Below, in pieces: positions 1 through 10,345 of a stretch of DNA of 64,000 nucleotides. The first letter of the stretch is position 1, and each line of letters opens with the position of its first letter. The translations under genes and the position numbers were made by a program. The notes beneath the pieces were generated by a model. The model made no database searches, was not told the origin of the DNA, and saw only the letters and a program-made list of their open reading frames with translations. The stretch is from Aneurinibacillus uraniidurans (lineage in GTDB: Bacteria; Bacillota; Bacilli; Aneurinibacillales; Aneurinibacillaceae), in the NCBI RefSeq assembly GCF_028471905.1, contig NZ_CP116902.1:656501-720500 (forward strand), read 5' to 3'.

Positions 1-1481
1 CAGTTCAAGCTCATACCATCCAGGCAGATTGCCTGATTGTTGGGATTACAGAAGGAAGTAGCAAATTGCCGGACGTACTGGCAGGGGCTGATAAAGAACT
101 TGGTGGTGCACTTACGGAATTGTTTGCGGGCGGTGAGGTGTCCGGCAAGAAGAAAAACGTGCAGATCATCCATACATTCGGCAAAATGGCTGCTCGCCGC
201 ATTATGCTAATTGGCCTTGGGAAAGAGGCGGACTATTCGTTTGAAGTTGTTCGTGAGGCTGCGGCACGCGCTGTGAAAGAAGCACTCAAAGCAAAGCTTA
301 CAACGCTAACGTTTGCGTTTGATCTGGCGATGGGTACGCATGAAACCGGACACGCAATTGTCGAAGGGGCACTGCTTGCGAACTATCGTATTACGAGTTA
401 TCAGCGCGATCATAAATCAGCTCCGCAGCTTACAGCTCTAACGATCATAAGTCCAGAAGACGCGGTAGAGCAGGTGAAGGAAGGAGCGCGCATTGGAGAG
501 GCGTTTGCGAATGGTACGAATCTCGCACGTGATCTCACGAATCTACCGGGCAATTATTTGACGCCGACCATTCTCGCTCAGAAGGCGTGTGAGCTTGCAG
601 AGCGTCATGGGATGGAAGTTGAAGTTCTTGATAAAGCGAACATGGAAGTAGAAGGCATGGGAGGTCTGCTTGGCGTGAGCCAGGGATCAGCAGAACCACC
701 TAAACTGATTGTTATTAAATATAAAGGGGCAGGCAGTTGGACTGATGTGCTCGGTATCGTTGGCAAAGGGGTTACGTTTGACTCCGGCGGTATCTCCATT
801 AAACCAGCGGCATCCATGGACGAGATGAAAGGCGACATGGGCGGAGCTGCTTCTGTTTTGGGCGTGCTCGATATTCTTGGTACGCTTAAGCCTGCGATTG
901 ATGTTGTCGCTGTGATTCCGACAACCGAGAACATGCCAAGCGGTACGGCGCTTAAACCAGGTGATGTGATTACTGCGATGAATGGCAAAACGATCGAAAT
1001 TTTGAATACAGATGCGGAAGGACGTCTCATTCTTGCGGATGGATTGTCGTATGCCCGTAAAATGGGCGCATCGCGTCTTGTAGATATGGCGACTTTGACA
1101 GGGGCTGCACTTGTGGCGCTTGGCACGTGCACAACAGCCGCCATTACGAATGACGAAATGCTGATGGAAGAAGTGATGGAGGCAGCAGCTGAGGCGGGTG
1201 AGTTACTGTGGCGTTTGCCAACATTCGACCTGTATATGGAGCAGATCAAAAGCCAGATTGCTGACTTGAAAAATACCGGCGGTCGTCATGCAGGCACAAT
1301 TACAGCGGGCTTATTCTTGCGTGAGTTCGCAGAAGATACACCATGGGTGCATCTTGATATTGCTGGGCCGAGCTGGGCAGCGAAGGCAGACGACTTCACC
1401 CCGGCTGGCGGCACAGGTGCAATGGTACGGACAGTAGCAACGCTTGCCCTGCAAATGTCGCAGGAAGATTCCGAAATTTAG
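1..1481 (+). CDS. pepA: Leucyl aminopeptidase (M17 family), 5' end outside window
   Basis: Cytosolic M17 metallo-exopeptidase that removes N-terminal residues from peptides with two divalent metal ions. The open frame runs in from the window edge (in frame from base 3), so a start at the TTG at 66 is artificial and the true N-terminus is missing. The C-terminal catalytic half carries the M17 signature NTDAEGRL (about nt 1006-1029) and the metal and substrate segments around VGKGVTFDSGG and MKGDMGGAA. Residues before nt 66 still look like M17 N-domain sequence. The stop TAG is at 1479-1481 and a probable terminator follows. Its role is general peptide turnover. Identity is secure; only the start is unknown. 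Confidence 0.95.
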   Translation, partial: VQAHTIQADCLIVGITEGSSKLPDVLAGADKELGGALTELFAGGEVSGKKKNVQIIHTFGKMAARRIMLIGLGKEADYSFEVVREAAARAVKEALKAKLTTLTFAFDLAMGTHETGHAIVEGALLANYRITSYQRDHKSAPQLTALTIISPEDAVEQVKEGARIGEAFANGTNLARDLTNLPGNYLTPTILAQKACELAERHGMEVEVLDKANMEVEGMGGLLGVSQGSAEPPKLIVIKYKGAGSWTDVLGIVGKGVTFDSGGISIKPAASMDEMKGDMGGAASVLGVLDILGTLKPAIDVVAVIPTTENMPSGTALKPGDVITAMNGKTIEILNTDAEGRLILADGLSYARKMGASRLVDMATLTGAALVALGTCTTAAITNDEMLMEEVMEAAAEAGELLWRLPTFDLYMEQIKSQIADLKNTGGRHAGTITAGLFLREFAEDTPWVHLDIAGPSWAAKADDFTPAGGTGAMVRTVATLALQMSQEDSEI

Positions 1482-1524
1482 TAAATAAAACCGAATGTTC
1501 GTCATGCTGGAATGGAATAAAGTT

Positions 1525-1556
1525 CGGATTTTTCGTAAATCCGGGCTTTATTTTTA
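1525..1556 (+). terminator. Probable rho-independent terminator of pepA
   Basis: A 7-bp stem (CGGATTT at 1525-1531 with AAATCCG at 1537-1543) around a 5-nt loop is followed by a T-rich tract. It sits between the pepA stop and the start of the xpt leader. Confidence 0.6.
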
Positions 1557-1575
1557 TGTGGAGATTCGTTATAAT
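1547..1575 (+). promoter_or_regulatory. Candidate sigma-A promoter of xpt-pbuX
   Basis: A perfect -10 hexamer TATAAT lies at 1570-1575, about 31 bp before the aptamer. The -35 at 17-bp spacing (TTTATT, 1547-1552) is poor, so the call rests on the -10 and its position directly ahead of the riboswitch. Confidence 0.45.
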
Positions 1576-1606
1576 GACAACATCAATAAACGAAAAATAA
1601 ATACGA

Positions 1607-1676
1607 ACTCGTATAATCGCGGGGATAAGGCCCGCAAGTTTCTACCAGACTACCGTTAAATAGTCTGACTACGAGT
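1607..1676 (+). promoter_or_regulatory. Purine riboswitch aptamer, guanine/hypoxanthine type
   Basis: The sequence follows the xpt purine aptamer closely. The P1 strands are ACTCGTA (1607-1613) and TACGAGT (1670-1676), the J1/2 TATAATCGCGGGGATAAGG block is present, TTTCTACC forms J2/3, and GACTACG closes the aptamer. The specificity base in J3/1, position 74 of the B. subtilis xpt aptamer, is C (in GAC-TAC), which in this family selects guanine and hypoxanthine over adenine. Expected action: ligand binding permits the downstream terminator and lowers xpt-pbuX expression when purines are plentiful. Confidence 0.95.
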
Positions 1677-1727
1677 GAGATCATCGGAATAGTTGTTCGC
1701 TTTTGGCGGCACATCTATGGAGAGCAA

Positions 1728-1786
1728 GTCCGTACGATGGTTTTCACTGTAGGAGTGAAAGCCATTGTGCGGGCTTTTTGTTTTTC
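1728..1786 (+). terminator. Riboswitch expression-platform terminator
   Basis: A long stem (1728-1747 with the strand ending at 1774, a few G-U or mismatched pairs) is followed by a run of T from 1775. It lies between the aptamer and the xpt ribosome site, where the off-state terminator is expected. Confidence 0.9.
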
Positions 1787-1796
1787 TGACGAATAG

Positions 1797-2393
<597 letters not shown>

Positions 2394-2437
2394 GCGTAGT
2401 AGCTGACAGCAAGTATGTAGTTTAGGAGGAGTAAGCT

Positions 2438-3775
2438 GTGGGGAATAAGTTAGGAGTAGCAAAAATCGGAACGTTAGGATTTCAGCATGTACTAGCTATG
2501 TATGCAGGTGCTGTTGTCGTTCCGTTAATCGTCGGACCAGCGATTGGGATGACACAGGAACAGCTCGCTTATTTGATTTCCATTGACCTGTTCACATGTG
2601 GACTGGCGTCATTGTTTCAAGTATGGGGCGGCAAATACTTTGGTGTGAAGCTTCCCATTCTCATGGGGTGTGCGTTCCAGGCAGTAGGGCCGATGATTGC
2701 GATCGGAAATGCGCCAGGTGGAGGGATTCCAGCCATATATGGAGCCATTATTGCAGCCGGCATTGTCGTGATGATTCTTGCGCAATTTATGCATAAAATT
2801 ATTAAGTTCTTCCCACCTGTTGTAACAGGTTCGGTTGTTGTAATTATCGGGACTTCGTTGATTGGTGCGGCGATGGGTAATATTGTAGGGCAGCCGAATA
2901 CACCAGGCTTTGCAAGTCTTACGAATTTGTTATTAGCTGGCGTTACGCTCTTATCGATTGTTCTTATGAATCGTTTCTTTAGCGGATATATGAAATCTAT
3001 TTCAGTTTTGCTTTCGCTTGTAATCGGTACAGCAGTTGCATGGATGATGGGCTTGGTTGATTTTTCTGTTGTCGGTAAAGCTTCTTGGTTCCACATGGTT
3101 GAACCGTTCCGTTTTGGGATGCCGACATTCCATCTGACAGCTATTTTGAGCATGGTGCTTGTTGGGATTGTAAGTATGATCGAGTCGACAGGTGTTTTCT
3201 TCGCCTTGTCTGAAGTATGTGAGAAGAAAATTGACGGGAATGATATTAAACGCGGCCTGCGTGCAGAAGGTTTAGCCCAGGTGATAGGCGGTATTTTCCA
3301 AGCGTTCCCGTATACAACGTATTCACAAAACGTAGGTCTTGTTGCGATGACAGGTGTAAAAACACGTAAAGTGGTAGTAGCAGCGTGTCTTATCATTATG
3401 GCACTCGGCCTGCTTCCGAAAGTGGCAGCCATTACAACGATTATTCCGAATCCGGTGCTGGGTGGTGCTATGATTCCGATGTTTGGTATGGTTATGGCTT
3501 CGGGTGTACGCCAGCTGTCTCGCGTGAACTTCCAGCGTGTAGAAAACATGCTGATTATTGCAATATCTGTGGGCCTTGGTCTTGGTGTATCCATCGCTCC
3601 AAACGTGTTTGCTCACATTCCGGAAAAGTTCCGTCTGATCATGGAAAGCGGCATTGTAACCGGAAGTCTGGCAGCGATTCTCCTGAATTTGATTTTGAAT
3701 GGATTCGGGGATCGTGATCAGAAAGACATGATGGATGTGATTAAAGAGGAACACGTACCGGAAACAGTTGCTTGA
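2438..3775 (+). CDS. pbuX: Xanthine permease (NCS2 family)
   Basis: Integral membrane proton-coupled purine transporter, 445 aa, with about 12-14 hydrophobic segments. It belongs to the nucleobase-cation symporter-2 family. Family features include the early QHVLAMYAGAVVVPLIVG segment, FQAVGPMIAIG and the NVGLVAMTGVKTR segment typical of xanthine/uric acid permeases. The start is GTG at 2438, behind AGGAGG at 2424-2429. It is co-transcribed with xpt, so uptake of xanthine and its conversion to XMP share one riboswitch. Substrate preference within NCS2 is inferred from the xpt neighbour. Confidence 0.93.
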   Translation: MGNKLGVAKIGTLGFQHVLAMYAGAVVVPLIVGPAIGMTQEQLAYLISIDLFTCGLASLFQVWGGKYFGVKLPILMGCAFQAVGPMIAIGNAPGGGIPAIYGAIIAAGIVVMILAQFMHKIIKFFPPVVTGSVVVIIGTSLIGAAMGNIVGQPNTPGFASLTNLLLAGVTLLSIVLMNRFFSGYMKSISVLLSLVIGTAVAWMMGLVDFSVVGKASWFHMVEPFRFGMPTFHLTAILSMVLVGIVSMIESTGVFFALSEVCEKKIDGNDIKRGLRAEGLAQVIGGIFQAFPYTTYSQNVGLVAMTGVKTRKVVVAACLIIMALGLLPKVAAITTIIPNPVLGGAMIPMFGMVMASGVRQLSRVNFQRVENMLIIAISVGLGLGVSIAPNVFAHIPEKFRLIMESGIVTGSLAAILLNLILNGFGDRDQKDMMDVIKEEHVPETVA

Positions 3776-3796
3776 GTATAAATTCTGATTTCTTGC

Positions 3797-3825
3797 TTGA
3801 CACTTTCTTTATCAGTCTCTATAAT
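3797..3825 (+). promoter_or_regulatory. Sigma-A promoter of the ilv-leu operon
   Basis: Consensus TTGACA (3797-3802), a spacer of exactly 17 bp, and consensus TATAAT (3820-3825). It lies about 430 bp ahead of ilvB, directly before the T-box leader. Transcription should begin near 3832. Confidence 0.92.
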
Positions 3826-3831
3826 TGCATA

Positions 3832-4175
3832 TAAATCTAAACAGCTAAAACATTTTGACTTTGTTGACAATTAAACGATTATATAGAAACGTTGACGAGG
3901 ACACGTATATAGCCCCTTCTTTACAGAGAGCCTGGATTGGTGTGAACCGGGTAAGAACGCTATATATCACTCACCTCTGAGTTGCTCTTCTGAAAGAATA
4001 TCGAGTAAGAAGAAGCCGCTGCGCATGCGTTATATGCGATAGGTTATCTGAGGAGATAACCTACAAAGGCTGCTTGCCGTGAGGAAGCAGTAGAATTTGG
4101 GTGGTACCGCGAAAACTCTTTCGCCCCAGGCTGACATAAAAAAAGTCGGGGGATGAAAGGGTTTTCTTTTATTTC
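3832..4175 (+). promoter_or_regulatory. T-box leader of ilv-leu operon, probable Leu (CUC) specifier
   Basis: The leader carries the T-box sequence GGGTGGTACCGCG (4099-4111), which pairs with the acceptor end of uncharged tRNA, and a competing terminator (4111-4170). Stem I can be drawn with GTATATAGC (about 3906-3914) pairing with GCTATATAT (about 3959-3967). The internal loop below it holds CACTCA, so the likely specifier codon is CTC at 3970-3972 followed by A, which codes for leucine. Expected action: uncharged tRNA-Leu stabilises the antiterminator and turns on ilvBNC-leuAB. The T-box itself is certain; the specifier was placed by hand-folding. Confidence 0.93.
4111..4170 (+). terminator. 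T-box-controlled terminator before ilvB
   Basis: The arm at 4111-4127 (GAAAACTCTTTCGCCCC) pairs with 4148-4166, followed by a T-rich tract. The 5' arm begins at the end of the T-box sequence, so antiterminator and terminator exclude each other. Confidence 0.85.
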
Positions 4176-4257
4176 TTTCTCTATTTTTGGAGACAGGTGT
4201 CATATGAATTTTTAGATTATTTTTAATTGGAGAGCTATTACAAAAGGAGGATGTATC

Positions 4258-6003
4258 ATGAGCACAGATACGGCGATGGTAGAGAACAAAAAAGCTTCGA
4301 TGCCAGCCATGGGGATGGGAGAAGTGGTGACGGGTTCTGAAATGCTGCTACGTTGCCTTCTGCTCGAAGGTGTGGAACATGTTTTCGGATATCCGGGAGG
4401 GGCCGTGCTACCGATTTATGACTCACTGTATTCCAGTCAGTTAAAGCATGTACTGACACGACATGAGCAGGGTGCGATTCATGCGGCAGATGGATATGCA
4501 CGGGCAACAGGTAAGCCAGGTGTCGTCATCGCTACGTCAGGTCCGGGAGCTACCAATCTAGTTACAGGGATTGCCACAGCTCAAATGGATTCCGTCCCGC
4601 TTGTCTGTATTACCGGAAATGTCGCACAGAGTTTGATTGGAACAGACGCTTTTCAGGAAGCGAACATCACAGGTATTACACTTCCGATCACGAAGCATAA
4701 CTACTTCGTTCGTAATATCGAGGATCTGCCGCGCATCATTAAAGAAGCGTTCCATATCGCAACAACAGGACGTCCGGGACCGGTGCTCATTGATATTCCA
4801 AAAGATGTGAACACAGCAAAAGCTCCTTTTTATTATCCGGAGAGCGTAAAGCTTCGCACATATAACCCGACAGTCAAGCCGAATTACATGCAGGTTGACA
4901 AAATGCTCAAAGCGATCGCGAAAGCGAAGAAACCGGTCATTGTGACAGGTGGTGGTACGGTAACGGCTGGTGCAGAACAGGAATTGATTGAATTTGCAGA
5001 AAAAACAAACATTCCGGTGATCACCACTCTCATGGGGCTTGCTGGATTCCCGGGTACACACGAACTTTGTATCGGAATGCCGGGCATGCATGGCTGCTAT
5101 GCGGCGAATCAGGCGCTGTTAAACACAGATCTTCTGATTAACATCGGGGCACGCTTTGATGACCGTATCACGATGGGACGGACGAAAGAATTCGCACAGA
5201 ACGCTAAAATTGTCCATATCGACATCGACCCAGCAGAGATTGGTAAAAATATCAATCCGTATATTCCAATTGTAGGCGATGCGAAAACGGTACTGGCGAC
5301 AGCGATTCCGAAAGTACAGCGTGCGGACAGTGACGAGTGGGTAGCACAAGTTAAGGCTTGGAATCAAGAACAGCCGTACCGTTATAGCAAAAGTCCAGAA
5401 GGTCGTCTGAAGCCGCAGCGTGTGGTGGAAATGATCTATGAGACAACAGCAGGGAATGCGATTGTTACGACAGACGTTGGTCAGCATCAGATGTGGGTGG
5501 CGCAATATTATAAGTTCAGCGCAGTCCGTTCATTCCTGTCATCAGGTGGTCTTGGCACAATGGGCTTCGGCTTCCCGGCGGCTATCGGTGCACAGTTCGC
5601 TTACCCGGATCGTCTCGTTATCTCAGTTAGCGGAGACGGTGGTTTCCAGATGAACCTGCAGGAGCTTGCGATTGCAGCTGCACATAATCTACCAGTTAAA
5701 ATCGTCATTTTGAATAATAACTGTCTTGGCATGGTACGCCAGTGGCAGGAGTTATTCTACGACAACCGCTACAGCCACATCGATCTTACAGAGAGCGTGG
5801 ACTTTGTGAAACTCGCGGAAGCATACGGAATTAAAGGTTTGCGGGCCTCTACAGAAGAACAAGCCGAAAATGTATGGCGCGAAGCGCTTAATACAAATGG
5901 GCCGGTGCTTGTCGAATTCAAGGTTGAGCCGGGAGAAAATGTATTCCCGATGGTAGCAGCAGGCAACACACTTGACCAAATGGTTCTGGGAGATGAGGAA
6001 TAA
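4258..6003 (+). CDS. ilvB: Acetolactate synthase, large (catalytic) subunit
   Basis: ThDP- and FAD-dependent enzyme that condenses two pyruvates to 2-acetolactate, or pyruvate and 2-oxobutyrate to 2-aceto-2-hydroxybutyrate, the first common step to Val, Leu and Ile. It is 581 aa, normal length. The catalytic glutamate lies in [15 protein letters not shown] (about residues 68-82) and the ThDP/Mg motif starts at GDGGFQMN (about residue 460) and ends at NNNCLGMV. The AAAGGAGG site precedes the ATG at 4258. The stop overlaps the ilvN start (TAATG), which suggests translational coupling of the two subunits. Confidence 0.97.
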   Translation: MSTDTAMVENKKASMPAMGMGEVVTGSEMLLRCLLLEGVEHVFGYPGGAVLPIYDSLYSSQLKHVLTRHEQGAIHAADGYARATGKPGVVIATSGPGATNLVTGIATAQMDSVPLVCITGNVAQSLIGTDAFQEANITGITLPITKHNYFVRNIEDLPRIIKEAFHIATTGRPGPVLIDIPKDVNTAKAPFYYPESVKLRTYNPTVKPNYMQVDKMLKAIAKAKKPVIVTGGGTVTAGAEQELIEFAEKTNIPVITTLMGLAGFPGTHELCIGMPGMHGCYAANQALLNTDLLINIGARFDDRITMGRTKEFAQNAKIVHIDIDPAEIGKNINPYIPIVGDAKTVLATAIPKVQRADSDEWVAQVKAWNQEQPYRYSKSPEGRLKPQRVVEMIYETTAGNAIVTTDVGQHQMWVAQYYKFSAVRSFLSSGGLGTMGFGFPAAIGAQFAYPDRLVISVSGDGGFQMNLQELAIAAAHNLPVKIVILNNNCLGMVRQWQELFYDNRYSHIDLTESVDFVKLAEAYGIKGLRASTEEQAENVWREALNTNGPVLVEFKVEPGENVFPMVAAGNTLDQMVLGDEE

Positions 6004-6503
6004 TGATGGAGCAAAAGCATACAATCTCCGTGCTGGTAAATGACCAGCCAGGTGTCCTTACCCGGGTAGCTAACCTTATGGGCCAGCGCGGATTCAATAT
6101 TGATAGCATTACAGTTGGTCAATCAGAGGAAAAAGGTCTATCGCGCATGATTATCGTCACAAGCGGGGATGAAGCAACTGTGGAGCAGATCGTAAAACAG
6201 TTTCACAAACTGATTGATGTGCTCAAAGTTCAGCAGTTGAGCAGCGGCCCAATGGTTGCTCGCGAACTGGCGCTTATTAAAGTAGAAGCAACAGCATCTA
6301 CGCGTGCTGAACTGAACCTGATTATTGATCCGTTCCGCGCTAGCGTCGTGGACGTAGGTCCAAATTCAATTGTCGTGCAAGTAACAGGCGATACCCAAAA
6401 AATTGATGCACTTATTGAGCTCTTAACCCCTTATGGGATTAAAGAACTTTCACGTACAGGTGTAACGGCTATTAGCCGCAGCGCTTCTCTGGTGAAAGCA
6501 TAA
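6003..6503 (+). CDS. ilvN: Acetolactate synthase, small (regulatory) subunit
   Basis: Regulatory partner of IlvB that binds branched-chain amino acids and stabilises the holoenzyme. It is 166 aa with an N-terminal ACT domain (ISVLVNDQPGVLTRVANLMGQRG, split over about residues 8-30) and the usual C-terminal domain from about residue 80. The ATG at 6003 overlaps the ilvB stop by one base; an ATG at 6006 is an equal alternative. Valine feedback inhibition is expected for the family but not provable from sequence alone. Also named ilvH in Bacillus. Confidence 0.95.
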   Translation: MMEQKHTISVLVNDQPGVLTRVANLMGQRGFNIDSITVGQSEEKGLSRMIIVTSGDEATVEQIVKQFHKLIDVLKVQQLSSGPMVARELALIKVEATASTRAELNLIIDPFRASVVDVGPNSIVVQVTGDTQKIDALIELLTPYGIKELSRTGVTAISRSASLVKA

Positions 6504-7535
<1,032 letters not shown>

Positions 7536-7576
7536 GATTTTTATAGATAGTAAAATTTTCGGAGGTGGCCGAGATA

Positions 7577-9109
7577 ATGCGTACAATAGAAGTGTTTGAT
7601 ACGACTCTGCGGGACGGTGAACAATCCCCGGGGGTGAATTTGAGTTCTCATGAAAAACTAGAAATTGCTCTACAACTAGAGCGCCTGGGGATTAACCGGA
7701 TCGAAGCAGGGTTTGCTGCCGCTTCTCCGGGAGATTTGAAGTCGATTCGGGAAATTGCAGCAAAAATCAAAAATTCAACCATTGTAAGCTTATCTCGTTC
7801 CCGTACACAGGATATTGATAAGGCATGGGAAGCGTTACGTGATGCGGAGTCAGCATGTTTGCACGTGTTTCTTGCGACATCCCCGATTCACCGCAAGTAT
7901 AAGCTGAACATGACAAAGGAAGAAGTTATCGAGAATGCGGTAGCTGCTGTCAAATACGGCCGCAAATATTTCGATATGGTTGAATTTTCGTGCGAGGATG
8001 GTTCTCGCACGGAAATTCCATACCTTATCGAAGTCGTGCAGGCAGTCGTGGATGCAGGTGCAACGATCGTGAATATCCCGGATACAGTCGGATATACGAC
8101 TCCGGAAGAATATGGAAATATCTTCAAACAGTTGTCTACGAATATTCGGGGCATTGAAAACATCAAATTGAGTTCCCATTGCCATGATGATCTTGGGATG
8201 GCGGTAGCGAATACGATTGCTGCGATCGAAAACGGAGCTACTCAAATCGAAGGTACGATTAATGGCATCGGGGAACGTGCGGGAAATGCGGCCATTGAAG
8301 AGGTTGCATTAGCGCTTGATACACGCCGTGATTTCTACCAGGCGACAACGAATTTGAAGCTTGAAGAAATCGCTCGCACAAGTAAACTGGTCAGCCGCCT
8401 GACAGGCATGATTGTGCCAGGTAACAAAGCTGTTGTCGGCGCGAATGCATTCGCACACGAATCTGGCATTCATCAGGATGGGGTACTCAAGGAAGTTACA
8501 ACATATGAGATTATCCGTCCAGAGCGTGTCGGTGTGAAATCGAATAAACTTGTTCTTGGCAAGTTGTCCGGTCGCCATGCGTTTAAAGATAAGCTATCTG
8601 AACTTGGCTATGAGCTGGAACAAGATGAGCTGAACGATGCATTTGCCCGCTTCAAAAACTTGTGTGATCGTAAAAAAGATGTCAGCGATGAAGATATTGT
8701 AGCACTCGTAGATTCCAAACTCTCGAATATTCCAGAGGCGTTTGTGCTGGAAAACTTGCAGCTCTCCTACGGCAATAATTCCGTGCCGACTGCAAGTGTA
8801 CGCGTCAAGACGGCATCAGGCGAAGTATTGGAAGAAGCGGCATGCGGAAATGGTTCCGTTGACTCCATCTACAAAGCGATTGACCGCGTAACGAATGAAG
8901 AGGTAACGCTTGAAGATTATAAAATCTTGTCTGTAACACACGGCAAAGACGCGCTTGGGGAAGTATATGTGCGCTTAAGTCAGGGTGATTATGCGGTGCA
9001 AGGACGCGGTGTAAGTACAGATGTACTGGAAGCGAGTGCGCGTGCTTACTTGCGTGCTATAAATAAACTGATTGTCCGCCGCGGTGATGCGGTCGAAGTT
9101 GGAGTATAA
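7577..9109 (+). CDS. leuA: 2-isopropylmalate synthase
   Basis: Condenses acetyl-CoA with 2-oxoisovalerate, the committed step to leucine. The start is set at ATG 7577 ([19 protein letters not shown]), 10 nt after GGAGGT at 7561-7566. The GTG at 7565 lies inside that ribosome site and would add four non-family residues. At 510 aa it has the HMGL-like TIM barrel with [12 protein letters not shown] at the N-terminus, [13 protein letters not shown] in the middle, and a C-terminal LeuA allosteric domain (about residues 380-510) expected to bind leucine. It lies 41 bp after ilvC. Confidence 0.97.
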   Translation: MRTIEVFDTTLRDGEQSPGVNLSSHEKLEIALQLERLGINRIEAGFAAASPGDLKSIREIAAKIKNSTIVSLSRSRTQDIDKAWEALRDAESACLHVFLATSPIHRKYKLNMTKEEVIENAVAAVKYGRKYFDMVEFSCEDGSRTEIPYLIEVVQAVVDAGATIVNIPDTVGYTTPEEYGNIFKQLSTNIRGIENIKLSSHCHDDLGMAVANTIAAIENGATQIEGTINGIGERAGNAAIEEVALALDTRRDFYQATTNLKLEEIARTSKLVSRLTGMIVPGNKAVVGANAFAHESGIHQDGVLKEVTTYEIIRPERVGVKSNKLVLGKLSGRHAFKDKLSELGYELEQDELNDAFARFKNLCDRKKDVSDEDIVALVDSKLSNIPEAFVLENLQLSYGNNSVPTASVRVKTASGEVLEEAACGNGSVDSIYKAIDRVTNEEVTLEDYKILSVTHGKDALGEVYVRLSQGDYAVQGRGVSTDVLEASARAYLRAINKLIVRRGDAVEVGV

Positions 9110-9124
9110 AAAGGGGAATATACG

Positions 9125-10219
9125 ATGAGCCAAACATTTACGATTACGGTGCTTCCGGGCGATGGAATCGGCCCGGAAGTAACAGAGCAGGCCGTACGTG
9201 TTCTGAAAGAAGTAGAAGCGCTCGAAGACGTAGCCTTCCAGTTTGAATATGCACGCCTCGGCGGATGTGCGATCGATGAAGATGGTACGCCGCTACCAGA
9301 AGATACGCTTGTAAAAGCGCGCCGTTCCAACGCGGTACTACTCGGTGCGGTTGGTGGTCCGAAGTGGGATAACAATCCTGCACACCTGCGCCCGGAAACA
9401 GGACTGCTCGGCATTCGGAAAGAGCTTGGTCTATATGCGAACTTGCGCCCAGCCTTCATGCTTGACTGTATGGTCGGCGTATCCTCACTGAAAGAAGAAG
9501 TGGTAAAAGGCGTTGATCTCATGGTAATCCGTGAGCTGACAGGCGGCCTGTACTTCGGGGAGAAAAAGCGTTACGAAGATGCACAGGGCGAAGTCGCATC
9601 GGATGAGATGATCTACCACGAATACGAAATCGAACGTATTGTGCGTCGTGCGTTTGAAGTTGCTCGCCTGCGCAGCAAGCGACTTGTATCCGTTGATAAA
9701 GCAAACGTACTCGAATCATCTCGCCTGTGGCGCAAAGTCGTAGAGCGGATTGCTCTGGAATATCCGGATGTCGAACTGCGTCATCAGCTAGTTGACTCAT
9801 GTGCGATGGAATTGATTCGTTATCCGAAACAGTTTGATACACTTGTAACGGAAAACATGTTTGGTGACATCCTGAGCGATGAAGCATCCATGCTGACAGG
9901 TTCGATCGGCATGCTGCCATCTGCATCGCTTGCCGATGGCAACTTCGGTCTGTATGAGCCGGTACATGGCTCTGCACCAGACATTGCAGGCAAAGGGATT
10001 GCGAACCCGACGGCTACGATTTTATCGGCGGCGATGATGCTTCGCTATTCTTTCGGTCTTGAAAAAGCGGCTGATGCGATTGAAACGGGGGTTCATCAAG
10101 TTCTGAACTCTGGCGTTCGCACGGGCGATATTGCCGAAAACAAAGCAGAAGCAGTTGGCACAGTTGAAATGGCTGACCGTATTATTGCAGCGATGAAAGA
10201 AGAGTATGTAAAAGCATAA
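9125..10219 (+). CDS. leuB: 3-isopropylmalate dehydrogenase
   Basis: NAD-dependent oxidative decarboxylation of 3-isopropylmalate in leucine synthesis. It is 364 aa, normal length. Visible motifs are GDGIGPEV near the N-terminus, [21 protein letters not shown], and the metal/NAD segment [25 protein letters not shown] with [15 protein letters not shown]. It is the last gene of the operon: a strong terminator follows within 12 bp, so leuC and leuD, which complete the operon in B. subtilis, are absent here. Confidence 0.97.
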   Translation: MSQTFTITVLPGDGIGPEVTEQAVRVLKEVEALEDVAFQFEYARLGGCAIDEDGTPLPEDTLVKARRSNAVLLGAVGGPKWDNNPAHLRPETGLLGIRKELGLYANLRPAFMLDCMVGVSSLKEEVVKGVDLMVIRELTGGLYFGEKKRYEDAQGEVASDEMIYHEYEIERIVRRAFEVARLRSKRLVSVDKANVLESSRLWRKVVERIALEYPDVELRHQLVDSCAMELIRYPKQFDTLVTENMFGDILSDEASMLTGSIGMLPSASLADGNFGLYEPVHGSAPDIAGKGIANPTATILSAAMMLRYSFGLEKAADAIETGVHQVLNSGVRTGDIAENKAEAVGTVEMADRIIAAMKEEYVKA

Positions 10220-10230
10220 GTAAACGATGA

Positions 10231-10263
10231 AGACGGAGCGCCCTCGTGCGCCCGTCTTTTTTT
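10231..10263 (+). terminator. Terminator of ilv-leu operon
   Basis: The hairpin formed by AGACGG...GCGC and GCGC...CCGTCT (10231-10256) is followed by seven or more T residues. Confidence 0.9.
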
Positions 10264-10345
10264 CGTATGTAAAACATGATACACTCGGTTCAGTAAATGA
10301 ACAGGTAAGAGGGTACTGTTCAATGGAAAATGAGGGAGTACGATA

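Noticed and set aside
605-1249. 214-aa minus-strand ORF inside pepA
   Set aside because: Antisense shadow of the conserved aminopeptidase.
2617-3594. 325-aa minus-strand ORF inside pbuX
   Set aside because: Antisense shadow of a membrane protein gene with good codon use on the plus strand; the translation is repetitive in Ile/Thr/Pro and has no ribosome site.
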